DNA of 64,000 nucleotides from DATMER01 sp035556715 (GCA_035556715.1 DATMER010000062.1:1-64000); one strand, 5' to 3'. Numbered from the stretch's first letter, positions 44,940-53,402 are shown. Made by a program: numbers and translations. Notes: generated from the letters alone by a model not told the origin.

Positions 44940-46061
44940 TTAACTCCTTGCCGCCGGGTTGGCTTCGACCCCCAGGTTGGGGTTCAGTGAAGCGGGACCG
45001 CGCGAGATGATCTCCTGCAGCTCGTCGGGCAGCGACGAGCGGGACAGCGCCGTCTCCAGGCTGATCATGCGCTTGAAGTAGAGAGCGGCCAGGGACTGGT
45101 TGAACGTCTGCATCCCGTATTTCGACTGGCCGGTCTGCATCATGCCGTAGATCTGATGGACCTTGTCCTCGCGGATCAGGTTGCGGATGGCCGAGCTGGG
45201 CACCAGGATCTCCATGGCCATGACCCGCCCCTTGCCGCCGGTCCGGGGGAGGAGCGTCTGGCACAGGATCCCCTCCAGCACCAGGGAGAGCTGGGCGCGG
45301 ATCTGCCCCTGCTGATGGGCCGGGAACACGTCGATGATGCGGTTGATCGACTGCGCGGCCGAATTCGTGTGCAGGGTGGCGAAGGTCAAGTGGCCGGTCT
45401 CGGCGATGCGCAGCGCCGACTCGATGGTCTCGAGGTCGCGCATCTCGCCGATGAGCACCACGTCTGGGTCCTGCCGCAGGGCGGAGCGCAGGGCGTTCGA
45501 GAAGCCGTGGGTGTCGGCGTGCACCTCGCGCTGGTTGACCAGGCACTTCTTGTGCGAGTGCAGGAACTCGACGGGGTCCTCGATGGTGATCATGTGCTCG
45601 CTGCGCTCGCGGTTGATCTTGTCGAGCATGGCGGCGAGCGTGGTCGACTTGCCGGAGCCGGTGGGGCCGGTGACCAGGATCAGGCCGCGCGGCTTGTCGC
45701 ACAGCTTCTCGATGATGGTCGGCAGCCCCAGATCCTTGAAGCCCTTGATCTCGAAGGGGATCTGCCGGAACACGGCGGCGATGGCGCCGCGCTGGTGGAA
45801 GATGTTCGCCCGGAAGCGGGCCAGCCCCTTGATGCCGAAGGAGAGGTCGATCTCCAGGTCCTCCTCCAGACGGTGCTTCTGGTTGTCCGTCAGGATGGAG
45901 TAGGCGAGCTGCTTGGTCTCGGACGGCGTCATCTGCGGGTAGTTGAGCGGCTTGAGGCCGCCATCCACCCGGATCTGGGGAGCCGAGTTCGTGGTGATGT
46001 GAAGGTCGGACCCCCCTTGGCCCACCATCTCCTTGAGAAGCTGGTTCAACGTCGGCGGCAC
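44940..46061 (-). CDS. pilT: type IV pilus retraction ATPase
   Basis: PilT hydrolyses ATP to depolymerise the pilus. 373 residues: N-terminal PAS-like part (LNQLLKEMVGQGGSDLHITTNSAPQIR), Walker A GPTGSGKSTTLAAMLDKIN, Asp box TIEDPVEFLHSH, Walker B DPDVVLIGEMRDLETI (PilT-type AIRNLIRE follows), His box GHLTFATLHTNSA. The C-terminal AIRNLIREDK motif is specific to PilT over PilB. pilB is not present upstream; the next gene is on the other strand. First gene of the pilT-pilC-pilS-pilR row. Confidence 0.95.
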   Translation of the reverse strand: MPPTLNQLLKEMVGQGGSDLHITTNSAPQIRVDGGLKPLNYPQMTPSETKQLAYSILTDNQKHRLEEDLEIDLSFGIKGLARFRANIFHQRGAIAAVFRQIPFEIKGFKDLGLPTIIEKLCDKPRGLILVTGPTGSGKSTTLAAMLDKINRERSEHMITIEDPVEFLHSHKKCLVNQREVHADTHGFSNALRSALRQDPDVVLIGEMRDLETIESALRIAETGHLTFATLHTNSAAQSINRIIDVFPAHQQGQIRAQLSLVLEGILCQTLLPRTGGKGRVMAMEILVPSSAIRNLIREDKVHQIYGMMQTGQSKYGMQTFNQSLAALYFKRMISLETALSRSSLPDELQEIISRGPASLNPNLGVEANPAARS

Positions 46062-46165
46062 GGCAGAACCCCCTGAAGAACGAAAACCTGTACCTACTGG
46101 CTAAGCTGCGGGGGAGTGTACCACCAGTAAGGGAATAGATGAAAGGGTATGGGTTTGATCCCATC

Positions 46166-46231
46166 CTCCCTCTCCTCACCGGCCTTCGGCCGGACTACCC
46201 TCACCTGCGTGAGGGAGAGGGAGCCCTCCAC
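46166..46231. repeat. palindromic intergenic element in front of the ABC transporter
   Basis: CCTCCCTCTCC near 46166 and GGAGAGGGAG near 46222 pair as outer arms. Inside are CCGGCC-TTC-GGCCGG (46179-46193) and a CTCACCTGCGTGAG hairpin. Its pyrimidine-rich outer arms resemble those of the MITE-like elements. It sits in the divergent gap between pilT and the ABC gene, close to the latter's start. Confidence 0.55.
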
Positions 46232-46251
46232 CCTCTGATATCTTCCTGTCT

Positions 46252-48144
46252 ATGAGTGAGCCGGTCGCCCAGCACGAAGAGGAGGCCCTCGGCAAGGCGT
46301 ACGACGCCCGCCTGATGCGGCGCCTGCTGGGCTATCTCCGGCCCTACCGGGGGATGACCATCTGGGCCGTGGTGCTGATCTTCTGCTCCTCGGCCCTGCA
46401 GCTCGTCGGCCCCCTGGCCTTCGCCGTGGCCCTGGACCTCTTCATCCGTCCGGGAGAGGAGGCCTCCCGGCTGTCCGGGGCGAGCGTCTGGGTGCGGGAC
46501 GCCCTGCTCGAGCGGGGGATCGACCCGGCCTCGGTGGCGACCGAGGGCCTCCAGGCCGTGGCGCTGATCTACCTGGTAGCCCTGGTGCTCACGTTCTTCG
46601 CGCTCTACGCCGAGGGCTACGTGATGCAGCTCATGGGGCAGTACATCATGAACGACATGCGCCGGCAGGTCTTCGGCCACCTGCAGCGCCTGCCGATCTC
46701 CTACTACGACCGCAACCCCATCGGCCGGCTGGTCACCCGGGTGACCACCGACGTGGACGCTCTCAACGAGCTGTTCGCGGCCGGCATCGTGGCGATCGTG
46801 GGCGACATCCTGCTCCTCGCCGGCATCGTGGGGGTGCTGTTCTGGCTCGACTGGCGGCTGGCGCTGGTGGCCTTCTCCATCGTGCCGCTGCTCCTGCTCC
46901 TCACCTCCTGGTTCAAGGCCCGGGCGCGGGAGAGCTTCCGCGAGGTGCGGGTCAAGATCGCCCGCATCAACGCCTTCCTCCAGGAGCACGTCACCGGCAT
47001 GCCGATCGTGCAGCTCTTCAACCGGGAGGCGCGGGCCTACCGCGATTTCGAGGAGATCAACGAAGCCCACCGCGAGGCCAACATCCGCGGCATCTTCTAC
47101 TACGCGGTCTTCTACCCCGGAGTGGAGCTGATCACGGCCCTCGGGATCGGCCTGATCCTCTGGTACGGCGGTGGCCGGGTGATCTCCGGCGTGATCTCGG
47201 TCGGCGCGCTGATCGCGTTCCTCCAGTACGCCCAGCGCTTCTACCAGCCGCTGGCCGACCTGTCGGAGAAGTACAACATCCTGCAGGGAGCCATGGCGGC
47301 CTCGGAGCGGATCTTCGGCCTCCTCGACACGCCGGTGACCATCGTCTCGCCGCCGGGCGCGTACTCGCCCGAGCAGGTGCGGGGAGCGATCGAGTTCGAC
47401 CGCGTCTGGTTCTCCTACAAGGAGGACGAGCCGGTGCTCAAGGGGATCTCCTTCCGGGTGGACCCGGGAGAGACCCTGGCGGTCGTGGGCCACACGGGAG
47501 CGGGCAAGAGCACCCTCGCCAACCTCCTGCTCCGCTTCTACGACGTGGACCGCGGCGAGGTCCGGGTGGACGGCGTGGACGTCCGCGAGTGGGACCTCCC
47601 CCGCCTGCGCCGGAGCGTAGCCATGGTGCTTCAGGACGTCTTCCTCTTCTCCGGCACGGTCGGCGCGAACATCCGGCTGGGGGAGGAGAGCATCGACAAC
47701 GAGCGTCTGCGCTGGGCGGCGGGGGAGGTCCACGCGCTGCCCTTCATCGAGCGTCTGCCGGGAGGCTTCGAGTCGCCGGTGAGGGAGAGGGGGGCCGGGC
47801 TCTCGGTCGGACAGAAGCAGCTCATCGCCTTTGCTCGCGCCCTGGCCTTCGACCCGAGCATCCTGATCCTGGACGAGGCCACCTCCTCCATCGACACCGA
47901 GACCGAGCAGCTCATCCAGAAGGCCCTGGACCGCCTGCTGGTGAACCGCACCAGCATCGTGATCGCCCACCGCCTCTCCACCATCCAGAAGGCGGACCGC
48001 ATCCTGGTCATGCACAAAGGAGAGATCCGCGAGATGGGCACCCACCAGGAGCTGCTCGCCCTGCGCGGCATCTACTACCGGCTGTATCTGCTCCAGTACA
48101 AGGATCAGGAGCTGGAGAAGCGGGAGCGGGCGGCGGCGGGGTAG
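46252..48144 (+). CDS. ABC exporter, fused membrane and ATPase domains (MsbA/LmrA type)
   Basis: 630 residues. About six helices in residues ~35-330 with the ABC_membrane signature (LQRLPISYYDRNPIGRLVTRVTTDVDALNELF), then an ATPase domain: Walker A VVGHTGAGKSTLANLLLRFYD, Q-loop MVLQDVFLFSGT, ABC signature GLSVGQKQLIAFARAL (LSVGQ rather than LSGGQ), Walker B SILILDEATSSID, and H-loop IVIAHRLSTI. It probably works as a homodimer, or with an unlinked partner, exporting lipids or drugs. The altered signature is tolerated in heterodimeric exporters. A 60-residue extra loop lies after the first helix. Confidence 0.9.
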   Translation: MSEPVAQHEEEALGKAYDARLMRRLLGYLRPYRGMTIWAVVLIFCSSALQLVGPLAFAVALDLFIRPGEEASRLSGASVWVRDALLERGIDPASVATEGLQAVALIYLVALVLTFFALYAEGYVMQLMGQYIMNDMRRQVFGHLQRLPISYYDRNPIGRLVTRVTTDVDALNELFAAGIVAIVGDILLLAGIVGVLFWLDWRLALVAFSIVPLLLLLTSWFKARARESFREVRVKIARINAFLQEHVTGMPIVQLFNREARAYRDFEEINEAHREANIRGIFYYAVFYPGVELITALGIGLILWYGGGRVISGVISVGALIAFLQYAQRFYQPLADLSEKYNILQGAMAASERIFGLLDTPVTIVSPPGAYSPEQVRGAIEFDRVWFSYKEDEPVLKGISFRVDPGETLAVVGHTGAGKSTLANLLLRFYDVDRGEVRVDGVDVREWDLPRLRRSVAMVLQDVFLFSGTVGANIRLGEESIDNERLRWAAGEVHALPFIERLPGGFESPVRERGAGLSVGQKQLIAFARALAFDPSILILDEATSSIDTETEQLIQKALDRLLVNRTSIVIAHRLSTIQKADRILVMHKGEIREMGTHQELLALRGIYYRLYLLQYKDQELEKRERAAAG

Positions 48145-48194
48145 GCGGGAAATCCGCCGGTCCGTTCGTCTCATGGACCGGAGGTGCTCCCCGC

Positions 48195-50483
48195 ATGCGA
48201 TACGTTCGCCCGAGCCTCGCCGTTCCTACCCTTCTTCTCGTCTTTCTCCTGGCCGGATGCAGCGGACCGGAGCCTGGTTCGAATACCGATGTCTGGCTTG
48301 TGCAAGCCACAGATCCTCACGTCTTCGAGAAGGTGCCGAAACCGGACGCTTTTCAGGAGCAGAAGAACCGGGAAGCCTTCCTGGCATTCTTCGAGACTTT
48401 GAGGTCCTTGCCTGGAAGCGGTGCGAAGGCCGACTACCTGGTGATCACGGGCGACTTCGGCTTCGGGGAGAAGCCTGCGGGAGAAATCGCTGGTGCTTCG
48501 ACAGCCCCTGTCGAAGCACCAACTCCACCGGAGCAGACATCGCCTTGCGCGGCCACGGACCACCGCGACGGCCGCGTGACCTGCCTGGCCGAGCTGCTCA
48601 AGGCAAGCCCTATACGCGACCTGTACCTGGTGCCGGGCAACAACGATGTCACGGCTGAGAATGGGGACGCAGCTTCGTTCAAGAGCTACCACGACTTCCT
48701 CGACGAGGTCGAGAGAAGGACCGGGAACAAGGTTGCAATTCACGATCTGACCCGATGCTACCTGGATGGGAGGCCTCTCTCGCAATGCTGGGCGGACATC
48801 CCGAGGTCTCCCTTCCGGATGGTCGGCTTTCCGTCCCACTCCTTCAAAAAAACCTGGAAGGATGAGCAGCTCGGGTATATGCAGACGCTCTCGAAGCTGC
48901 TCGAGAGGGCCGAGACCGATGGGAAGCGGGTGCTGCTGCTGACGCACATCGCCGAGCTCGACGATCCTCATTCCCGTGCGACGAAGGAGCTGAAGGGGGA
49001 ACAACCAACGGATCGCGTCCCTGGCTTCGAGCTGTCATCCTGGAACGTGGCCCCCGAGGTCTTTCAGGAATGGAACCGGCTGGTTCGCAAGGGCGCTGTC
49101 GAGCGGGTGCTCGCGGGCCATTTTCACGATTCCCATCGCGAGTTCTATCGGTCGCCGCAGGACTGGTCTACGCAAACCTCCAACCGCGCTCCTCTGGCGA
49201 AGCTTCTGCTGGCGCCGCCGCTTTCGATCAAGCGTCAGGAGAGCTCGCCGGTCCAGGCTCGCGGCTTCTCCCTGCTGCGCCTGGAGGGCGACAGCTTGAG
49301 CCGCCGGATTTACTGGTACGACCCTGCCCAGAAGAAATTCGAGCCGGAGCCGGCCGCGGAAAAGCAGCGGCCTCTGGAACGAGCGTCTGTCCTCCGCTGG
49401 TTCTGGGCCTTGGCCACTCGACCTCTGGATCTGTCACAGGCCGGCATCATCGCTATTGCCTTCCTGGCTGCTTTCCTGACGATCGTGGAATTGTGGGAGA
49501 TCCCGCCTCCCAGCTCCTCCCTGGCCAGCCCGGGAACGGGGAGAGCAGGCGTTAATCCGCCTCCGCCGGCCGCTGGAGGGTTTGGCACTTTCAAGAGCAA
49601 CTTTGCCAGAACGGTTCTGGCAGGTTTCGGCGGCATTCTGATCCTGGACTTCCTGGACTCGTTCTGGAAGATGCCCGAGCTCAATGCCAAGACGTACTAC
49701 ATCGTCCTGTTCGTCACGTTTTTCTTCGTAATGCTGGTCCTGTACGCGTTCTTTCAGGCGCTGACCGAGGCGCTGCGCAGCCGGGTCCTGACTCGCGAGC
49801 CTGGAAGCAGCTGGAGCGGGCGCTTCTGGCATTGGGTGCTGTCGCTGCGTGCCTTCTTTCTGGTCCTCGCGGACACGCTTTCAAGTGTGCTCCTCGGCCG
49901 TAATCAGCTCAAGACTGCGGTTTTCGGGAGGGAGATCATCAACCTTCACCGGGGGATTGTGAGAGCGGCGGACCGCATCCGGGAGGAGATCGAGGGGGCC
50001 GTGCTGCAAGCGCTTCAGAAGGAAAGAGCCCAAGCCGGGGACGTCTGGGTAAGCATCTCGGTACTTTCCAAGGATGGGTCGGTGCTGTTCGACGTAGCGG
50101 GAGAGAGGGGGAGGCTCGCTGGCGCAGCCCACAAGGTGTTGCTCGCCCTGCCCCTGCCAGGGGCTCATCGCGAAGCTGCGGAGGTGGTCCGCAAGGTCGA
50201 CGTTCAGATTTCGTTTCGCCTCGGCGATCATCGGGAAGCTGTGGTCGAGCACCTGATCAAGGGCGAAGAGCCCGACTACGCGCCTCGTAGCTTCGTGTTG
50301 GAAGAAGATTCAGAGGGTCCAATCCGGATCGTCCGGGATCCTCATCTCAGCGACGTACTCCGGCGCTCACTGGGGATTCTGGAAGAGCTGTTCGTGCCCT
50401 TCAACGAAACAGTGTTCGACCTCCTGGATGTGGCGCCCCTCCGCGCCTGGGAGACGCGCCTTACTCCTCCTCGACAAAGCTGA
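48195..50483 (+). CDS. membrane-bound lipoprotein metallophosphoesterase (calcineurin-like)
   Basis: 762 residues from ATG 48195; the frame is open further upstream inside the ABC gene but without family sequence. A lipobox (VFLLAGC) follows the start. The metallophosphoesterase motifs appear in order: ATDPHVFE (DxH), ITGDFGFGE (GD), VPGNNDV (GNxD/H), LLTHIAE and LAGHFHDSH (GHxH). After residue ~400 come three hydrophobic segments (AGIIAIAFLAAFLTIVEL, LAGFGGILILDFLDSFW, YYIVLFVTFFFVMLVLYAFF) and a helical, cytoplasm-like C-terminus. Substrate unknown. Its last 23 bases overlap the truncated copy on the other strand. Confidence 0.84.
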   Translation: MRYVRPSLAVPTLLLVFLLAGCSGPEPGSNTDVWLVQATDPHVFEKVPKPDAFQEQKNREAFLAFFETLRSLPGSGAKADYLVITGDFGFGEKPAGEIAGASTAPVEAPTPPEQTSPCAATDHRDGRVTCLAELLKASPIRDLYLVPGNNDVTAENGDAASFKSYHDFLDEVERRTGNKVAIHDLTRCYLDGRPLSQCWADIPRSPFRMVGFPSHSFKKTWKDEQLGYMQTLSKLLERAETDGKRVLLLTHIAELDDPHSRATKELKGEQPTDRVPGFELSSWNVAPEVFQEWNRLVRKGAVERVLAGHFHDSHREFYRSPQDWSTQTSNRAPLAKLLLAPPLSIKRQESSPVQARGFSLLRLEGDSLSRRIYWYDPAQKKFEPEPAAEKQRPLERASVLRWFWALATRPLDLSQAGIIAIAFLAAFLTIVELWEIPPPSSSLASPGTGRAGVNPPPPAAGGFGTFKSNFARTVLAGFGGILILDFLDSFWKMPELNAKTYYIVLFVTFFFVMLVLYAFFQALTEALRSRVLTREPGSSWSGRFWHWVLSLRAFFLVLADTLSSVLLGRNQLKTAVFGREIINLHRGIVRAADRIREEIEGAVLQALQKERAQAGDVWVSISVLSKDGSVLFDVAGERGRLAGAAHKVLLALPLPGAHREAAEVVRKVDVQISFRLGDHREAVVEHLIKGEEPDYAPRSFVLEEDSEGPIRIVRDPHLSDVLRRSLGILEELFVPFNETVFDLLDVAPLRAWETRLTPPRQS

Positions 50484-50715
50484 TCCGTTCTTCCAGGAGG
50501 TAGGTAGCGAGCACGACCCACCGTCCGTCCAAGCGGGCGAGATAGAACCCGAAGTAGACCATGAGGGGAGGCTCGGGCGGGGGCTGGCGGACGAGGGCGA
50601 GGCGGCCGTCCTGGAGCGTCAGCTCGAACGTCCCGATGGCGGGGCCGCGGCCTCCCTCCTCGGGAAAGAGCGCTCCCTGCCGGAACTCCTCGGGGAAGCC
50701 CTGCCCGATCGGGCG
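50461..50715 (-). pseudogene. truncated duplicate of the 3' end of the gene at 51371-52180
   Basis: On the minus strand, codons ending at TAA 50461-50463 encode about 83 residues matching the C-terminus of the protein at 51371-52180: GRGPAIGTFELTLQDGRLAL against GRGPSIGIWELTLKEGRLAL, and MVYFGFYLARLDGRWVVLAT, followed by the identical YLLEERISFVEEE. DNA identity is high near the stop and lower inward, roughly four in five overall by eye. There is no start codon or signal peptide. It is a 3'-end copy left on the far side of the MazEF-like module. Confidence 0.85.
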
Positions 50716-50751
50716 GCGGCGGGGGTAGGAGTGTGCTGTCCGGTTGGCCTG

Positions 50752-51093
50752 TCAACCGGCGATCAGTGCTGTCAGATCGAGGGCAAACGCGAGAGCCCGG
50801 TCGAGCTCGCGGCGTTTCTCCGGGGAGAGGCAGCCGATGTAGTCGGTGAGAACGGACTTCGGAAGGCTGACGAGATCATCACAGTGAATGCTGCTGTCGT
50901 GTTTGAGCCCCTGCTCGATGCCGACCGGGACCTGGCTGTGAAGGCCGTCACGGCGGGTGTAGATCGGAGCGCAGATCACGCTTGAGAAATTGGAATCGAG
51001 GAGAAGCTGCCGGCTTGCGACGACGAATACCCGGGATCTCCGAGGGTCCAACGCTGAGGGGTGCCTGACCCTATAGAGATCACCTCGCCTCAA
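50752..51093 (-). CDS. MazF/PemK-family endoribonuclease toxin
   Basis: 113 residues. RRGDLYRVRHPSALDPRRSRVFVVASRQ, SSVICAPIYTRRDGLHSQVPVGIEQGLKHDSSIHCDDLVSLPKSVL and LSPEKRRELDRALAFALDL follow the PemK/MazF barrel. GDLYRV is the conserved start, and the Arg in TRRDG and Ser/Thr in DLVSLPK suit the active site. The start is TTG (51093-51091), overlapping the antitoxin stop. Toxins of this type cut mRNA at short motifs; the target here is unknown. Confidence 0.85.
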   Translation of the reverse strand: MRRGDLYRVRHPSALDPRRSRVFVVASRQLLLDSNFSSVICAPIYTRRDGLHSQVPVGIEQGLKHDSSIHCDDLVSLPKSVLTDYIGCLSPEKRRELDRALAFALDLTALIAG

Positions 51094-51317
51094 GGAATGA
51101 CCTGATACTCCAGCACATCGGCCGCCTCTTCGTTCAGCTCCGCCGCGTGTGAGTTGATGATCTCGAGGTCGCTTGCGTCCTCACCGCGCCGTGGCTGCGC
51201 AAGATAGGCCCGAAGGGCTGCCTCGACAATCTCGGATCTATCCTGAGAATCCCTGGTCCGGCTGTCGAGATCCGCAACCAGGTCTTCGGAAAGAGAAACC
51301 AGGGTCTGAACTTTCAC
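51090..51317 (-). CDS. ribbon-helix-helix antitoxin partner of the MazF-like toxin
   Basis: 75 residues from GTG 51317. VQTLVSLSEDLVADLDSRTRDSQDRSEIVEAALRAYLAQPRR is a ribbon-helix-helix DNA-binding domain, and the acidic C-terminus (DASDLEIINSHAAELNEEAADVLEYQVIP) would wrap the toxin. Antitoxin-first order and overlapping stop/start are typical of type II modules and allow autoregulation. No clear operator palindrome was found in the 53 bp upstream. Confidence 0.83.
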   Translation of the reverse strand: MKVQTLVSLSEDLVADLDSRTRDSQDRSEIVEAALRAYLAQPRRGEDASDLEIINSHAAELNEEAADVLEYQVIP

Positions 51318-51370
51318 GACGAAATTCTAGCTCCCCAAGGCGTGAGGAGTCAACGCGGGTATCGGATCCT

Positions 51371-52180
51371 CTACTCCTCCTCGACGAAGCTGATCCGCTC
51401 TTCCAGGAGGTAGGTATCGAGGACGACCCACCGGCCGTCGAGCTTCGCCAGGTAGAAGCCGAAGTAGACCATGACGGGCGGTTCGAAGTCTGTCGGCTGG
51501 CGGATGAGGGCGAGCCGGCCCTCTTTCAGCGTCAGCTCCCATATCCCGATGCTGGGGCCGCGACCTTCCTCGGCGGGGAAGAGCGCCCCCCGCTGCAGGT
51601 CACCCTCGAAGCCTTCCCCGATGAGGCCCGGCTCCCTGGTCCCATAGCGCTTGAGCACCGCGGCCTTGATCTCGGCGAGATCGGTTTCCGTCACGTCGAG
51701 GGTCGGAGGGGTGGTCTCGCGTTGCAGGACCAGGGTGTTCTCGTACTTCCGGCCGGGGCCGGTGAGGCGCTCCTCCGCGGTGAGCGTCTTGCCGTCCGGA
51801 GAGAGGGAGAGCTCCATGACGGTCAGGGACTCTTTGCGGCCTTCCCGCTCCCGGGATTCCAGGATCAGCTTGTCCCCCTCCCAACGGCAGCGATTGACGG
51901 TGCGGTGCTCCCGCCATTTCTTGACGTCGTCCTTGCCGTCGGTGAGGACGAGGATGCGGAACAGGTCGGCCTCGCCGTCCAGTACATGGGCGCGGGTGAG
52001 CAAGAGCCGCGGGTCGGAGTGGTCGATGTAGAGGATCGAGGTGTCCGGGGCGGGAGCCTGGAGGCTGCTCTTGCCCTTGTCCAGCTTCCAGGTACCCGAA
52101 AAGTCCGGACGCGGCGCCTCCTGCCCCAGGGCGGAGGCGCTCCACAGCACCAGCAAAGCGCAGGCGAGTCGTCGGCTCAT
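51371..52180 (-). CDS. secreted protein of unknown function (lipocalin-like N-terminus)
   Basis: 269 residues with a signal peptide (MSRRLACALLVLWSASALG). PDFSGTWKLDKGKS near residue 26 is a beginning common to many acidobacterial secreted proteins with a small beta-barrel; the region to ~150 is beta-rich (RCRWEGDKLILESRER, MELSLSPDGKTLTAEERL). The C-terminal ~90 residues (FEGDLQRGALFPAEEGRG to the end) form a separate module, duplicated at 50461-50715. ATG 52180. Its upstream side faces array 3. Function unknown. Confidence 0.72.
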   Translation of the reverse strand: MSRRLACALLVLWSASALGQEAPRPDFSGTWKLDKGKSSLQAPAPDTSILYIDHSDPRLLLTRAHVLDGEADLFRILVLTDGKDDVKKWREHRTVNRCRWEGDKLILESREREGRKESLTVMELSLSPDGKTLTAEERLTGPGRKYENTLVLQRETTPPTLDVTETDLAEIKAAVLKRYGTREPGLIGEGFEGDLQRGALFPAEEGRGPSIGIWELTLKEGRLALIRQPTDFEPPVMVYFGFYLAKLDGRWVVLDTYLLEERISFVEEE

Positions 52181-52238
52181 GGTCTTCTCCCTGGAGCGTT
52201 GGACCGCTGGTCTACGGTTTCTGTTCCCCGACGACGGG

Positions 52239-52616
52239 GGGAGGCGATTCGGTCTCCAGCCGCTGCCACGTGACTCCGAGCGGCTGCCGCTCGACCTCCA
52301 GCGGCCCGCGCTCGACCTCCAGCCGCTGTGGCTGGGGGTCCAGCCGCTGCCGCTCGACCCTGCGCGGCTCCCGCTCGACTCCCTGCCGCTGCCGCTCGAC
52401 CCCGTGCCGCTGCCGCTGGACCTCGATCAGCAGCGGCCGGACCCCGAGCGGATGCCGCTGGAGCCTGAGCGGCAGCGGCTGGACCCCGAGTGGCCGCGGC
52501 TGGAGCCTGAGTGGCCGCGGCTGGAGCTTGAGCGGCAGCGGCGGGAGCCCGAGCGGCCCGTGCACGACCCCGAGCGGCTTCGGCTCGACCTCCAGCCGCT
52601 TCGGCCTGAACCTGGG
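52239..52616. repeat. array 3: eighteen 21-bp units without phase loss
   Basis: Units of exactly 21 bp run from 52239 to 52616. A typical unit reads CGGCTGCCGCT then CGACCCCGAG; other units have CGGCAGCGGCT then GGACCCCGAG, in which the first ten bases appear reverse-complemented (CCGCTGCCGC against GCGGCAGCGG). There is no insertion or deletion over 18 units. Because 21 is a multiple of three, several frames on both strands stay open and would encode heptapeptide repeats. The array lies between a minus-strand gene start and a duplicated addB 5' end. Its period matches arrays 1 and 2. Confidence 0.85.
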
Positions 52617-52628
52617 ATGTCCCGGCCT

Positions 52629-52736
52629 CCTCGCGATATCCTTGCGCCGTGGCCGTCCAACTCAGTCTTTTCGAGTCGGAGAGCCCTGCGGGACCTCCTT
52701 CGCCTCCGGGGAGGGTCCTCGTCGCGCGCGGCGCCC
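52629..52736. repeat. 108-bp direct repeat, left copy (duplicate of the addB 5' end)
   Basis: Identical to 53403-53510 except for one base (a for g at 52660). It includes about 20 bases upstream of the addB start, the GTG (here 52649) and about 29 codons, after which the frame leaves the addB sequence. It brackets the BrnTA module together with the right copy. Confidence 0.92.
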
Positions 52737-52777
52737 GGAGACGAGGTGACAGACGTTTCAAGAGAAGGGGGCTCGGC

Positions 52778-52806
52778 TTGACAGCGGCATTTAATGTAGC
52801 TACAGT
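52778..52806 (+). promoter_or_regulatory. brnT promoter with overlapping palindrome; leaderless start predicted
   Basis: TTGACA (52778-52783) and TACAGT (52801-52806) are 17 bp apart. The start codon ATG lies at 52812-52814, where transcription itself should begin (about 52812-52813), so the mRNA would have no leader. TGTAGCTACA (52795-52804) is a perfect palindrome overlapping the -10 element, a good candidate operator for the BrnT-BrnA complex. Confidence 0.75.
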
Positions 52807-52811
52807 AAATC

Positions 52812-53081
52812 ATGCGGGTTGAGTTCGATCCTGCCAAGGACGAATCCAACCTGGCAAAACACGGTGTGTCTTTGGCGCTGGCGAGGCAGCTTGATTGGGA
52901 CGCCGCGCTCGTATGGGTTGACGATCGGCTCGCTTATGACGAGGTGCGGATGATCGCTCTCGCGCCCGCGACGGACACGCTGTACTACGTGGCCTTTGTC
53001 GACCGTGGAGAGGCCCGCAGGATTATCAGCCTCCGCCGAGCCGAACGCCGTGAGGTGAAGCACTATGTTGAAAACATCTAA
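52812..53081 (+). CDS. brnT: BrnT-family toxin
   Basis: 89 residues. VEFDPAKDESNLAKHGVSLALARQLDWDAALVWVDDRLAYDEVRMIALAPATDTLYYVAFVDRGEARRIISLRRAERREVKHY is a full BrnT (DUF497) RelE-like fold: the N-terminal FDPAKxxSNLAKHGV, the central strand, and RIISLRRAxxxE with the catalytic Arg. BrnT is a ribonuclease neutralised by BrnA. The 3' end overlaps brnA by 17 bases. Codon use and GC content are lower than in neighbours (for example the AT-rich leader), which agrees with acquisition. Confidence 0.93.
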   Translation: MRVEFDPAKDESNLAKHGVSLALARQLDWDAALVWVDDRLAYDEVRMIALAPATDTLYYVAFVDRGEARRIISLRRAERREVKHYVENI

Positions 53082-53358
53082 GCGTCCATCCATCGTGCCG
53101 CCCACTCCGGAAGAAGACGCTGCGATCATCGCCGCTGCAAAGGCAGATCCGGATGCGCAGCCGTTGACGGATGTTCAACTCGCTGCAATGGTCCCGATGA
53201 GGTCTCTACGCGGTAGACCGAAGTCCAAGGGCAAGAAACTGCTCCTGTCGGTGCGCTACAGCCCCGAGGTCGTTGCCTTCTTCAAGTCTACGGGCGAGGG
53301 CTGGCAGGCGCGTATGGACGGCGTTCTCAAGGAGTACGTGGCGCGCCATTCCCGCTGA
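53065..53358 (+). CDS. brnA: BrnA-family antitoxin
   Basis: 97 residues. After an N-terminal linker (SIVPPTPEEDAAIIAAAKADPDAQPLTDVQLAAM) comes the ribbon-helix-helix part: RGRPKSKGKKLLLSVRYSPEVVAFFKSTGEGWQARMDGVLKEYVARH. BrnA binds its own promoter as a dimer and blocks BrnT. ATG 53065 lies inside the end of brnT. After its stop there are only 44 bases before the right copy of the 108-bp repeat. Confidence 0.92.
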   Translation: MLKTSKRPSIVPPTPEEDAAIIAAAKADPDAQPLTDVQLAAMVPMRSLRGRPKSKGKKLLLSVRYSPEVVAFFKSTGEGWQARMDGVLKEYVARHSR

Positions 53359-53402
53359 GACCGAGTCACGGTGAAATGAGGGCAGGACCCCTTTCCTGGG
53401 TC

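Noticed and set aside
52041..52781. 246-residue Pro/Leu/Arg heptapeptide-repeat protein on the plus strand
   Set aside because: It overlaps the 5' end of the minus-strand secreted-protein gene, has no ribosome site, and two further frames over the array are equally open because the 21-bp period preserves frame. Treated as array 3.
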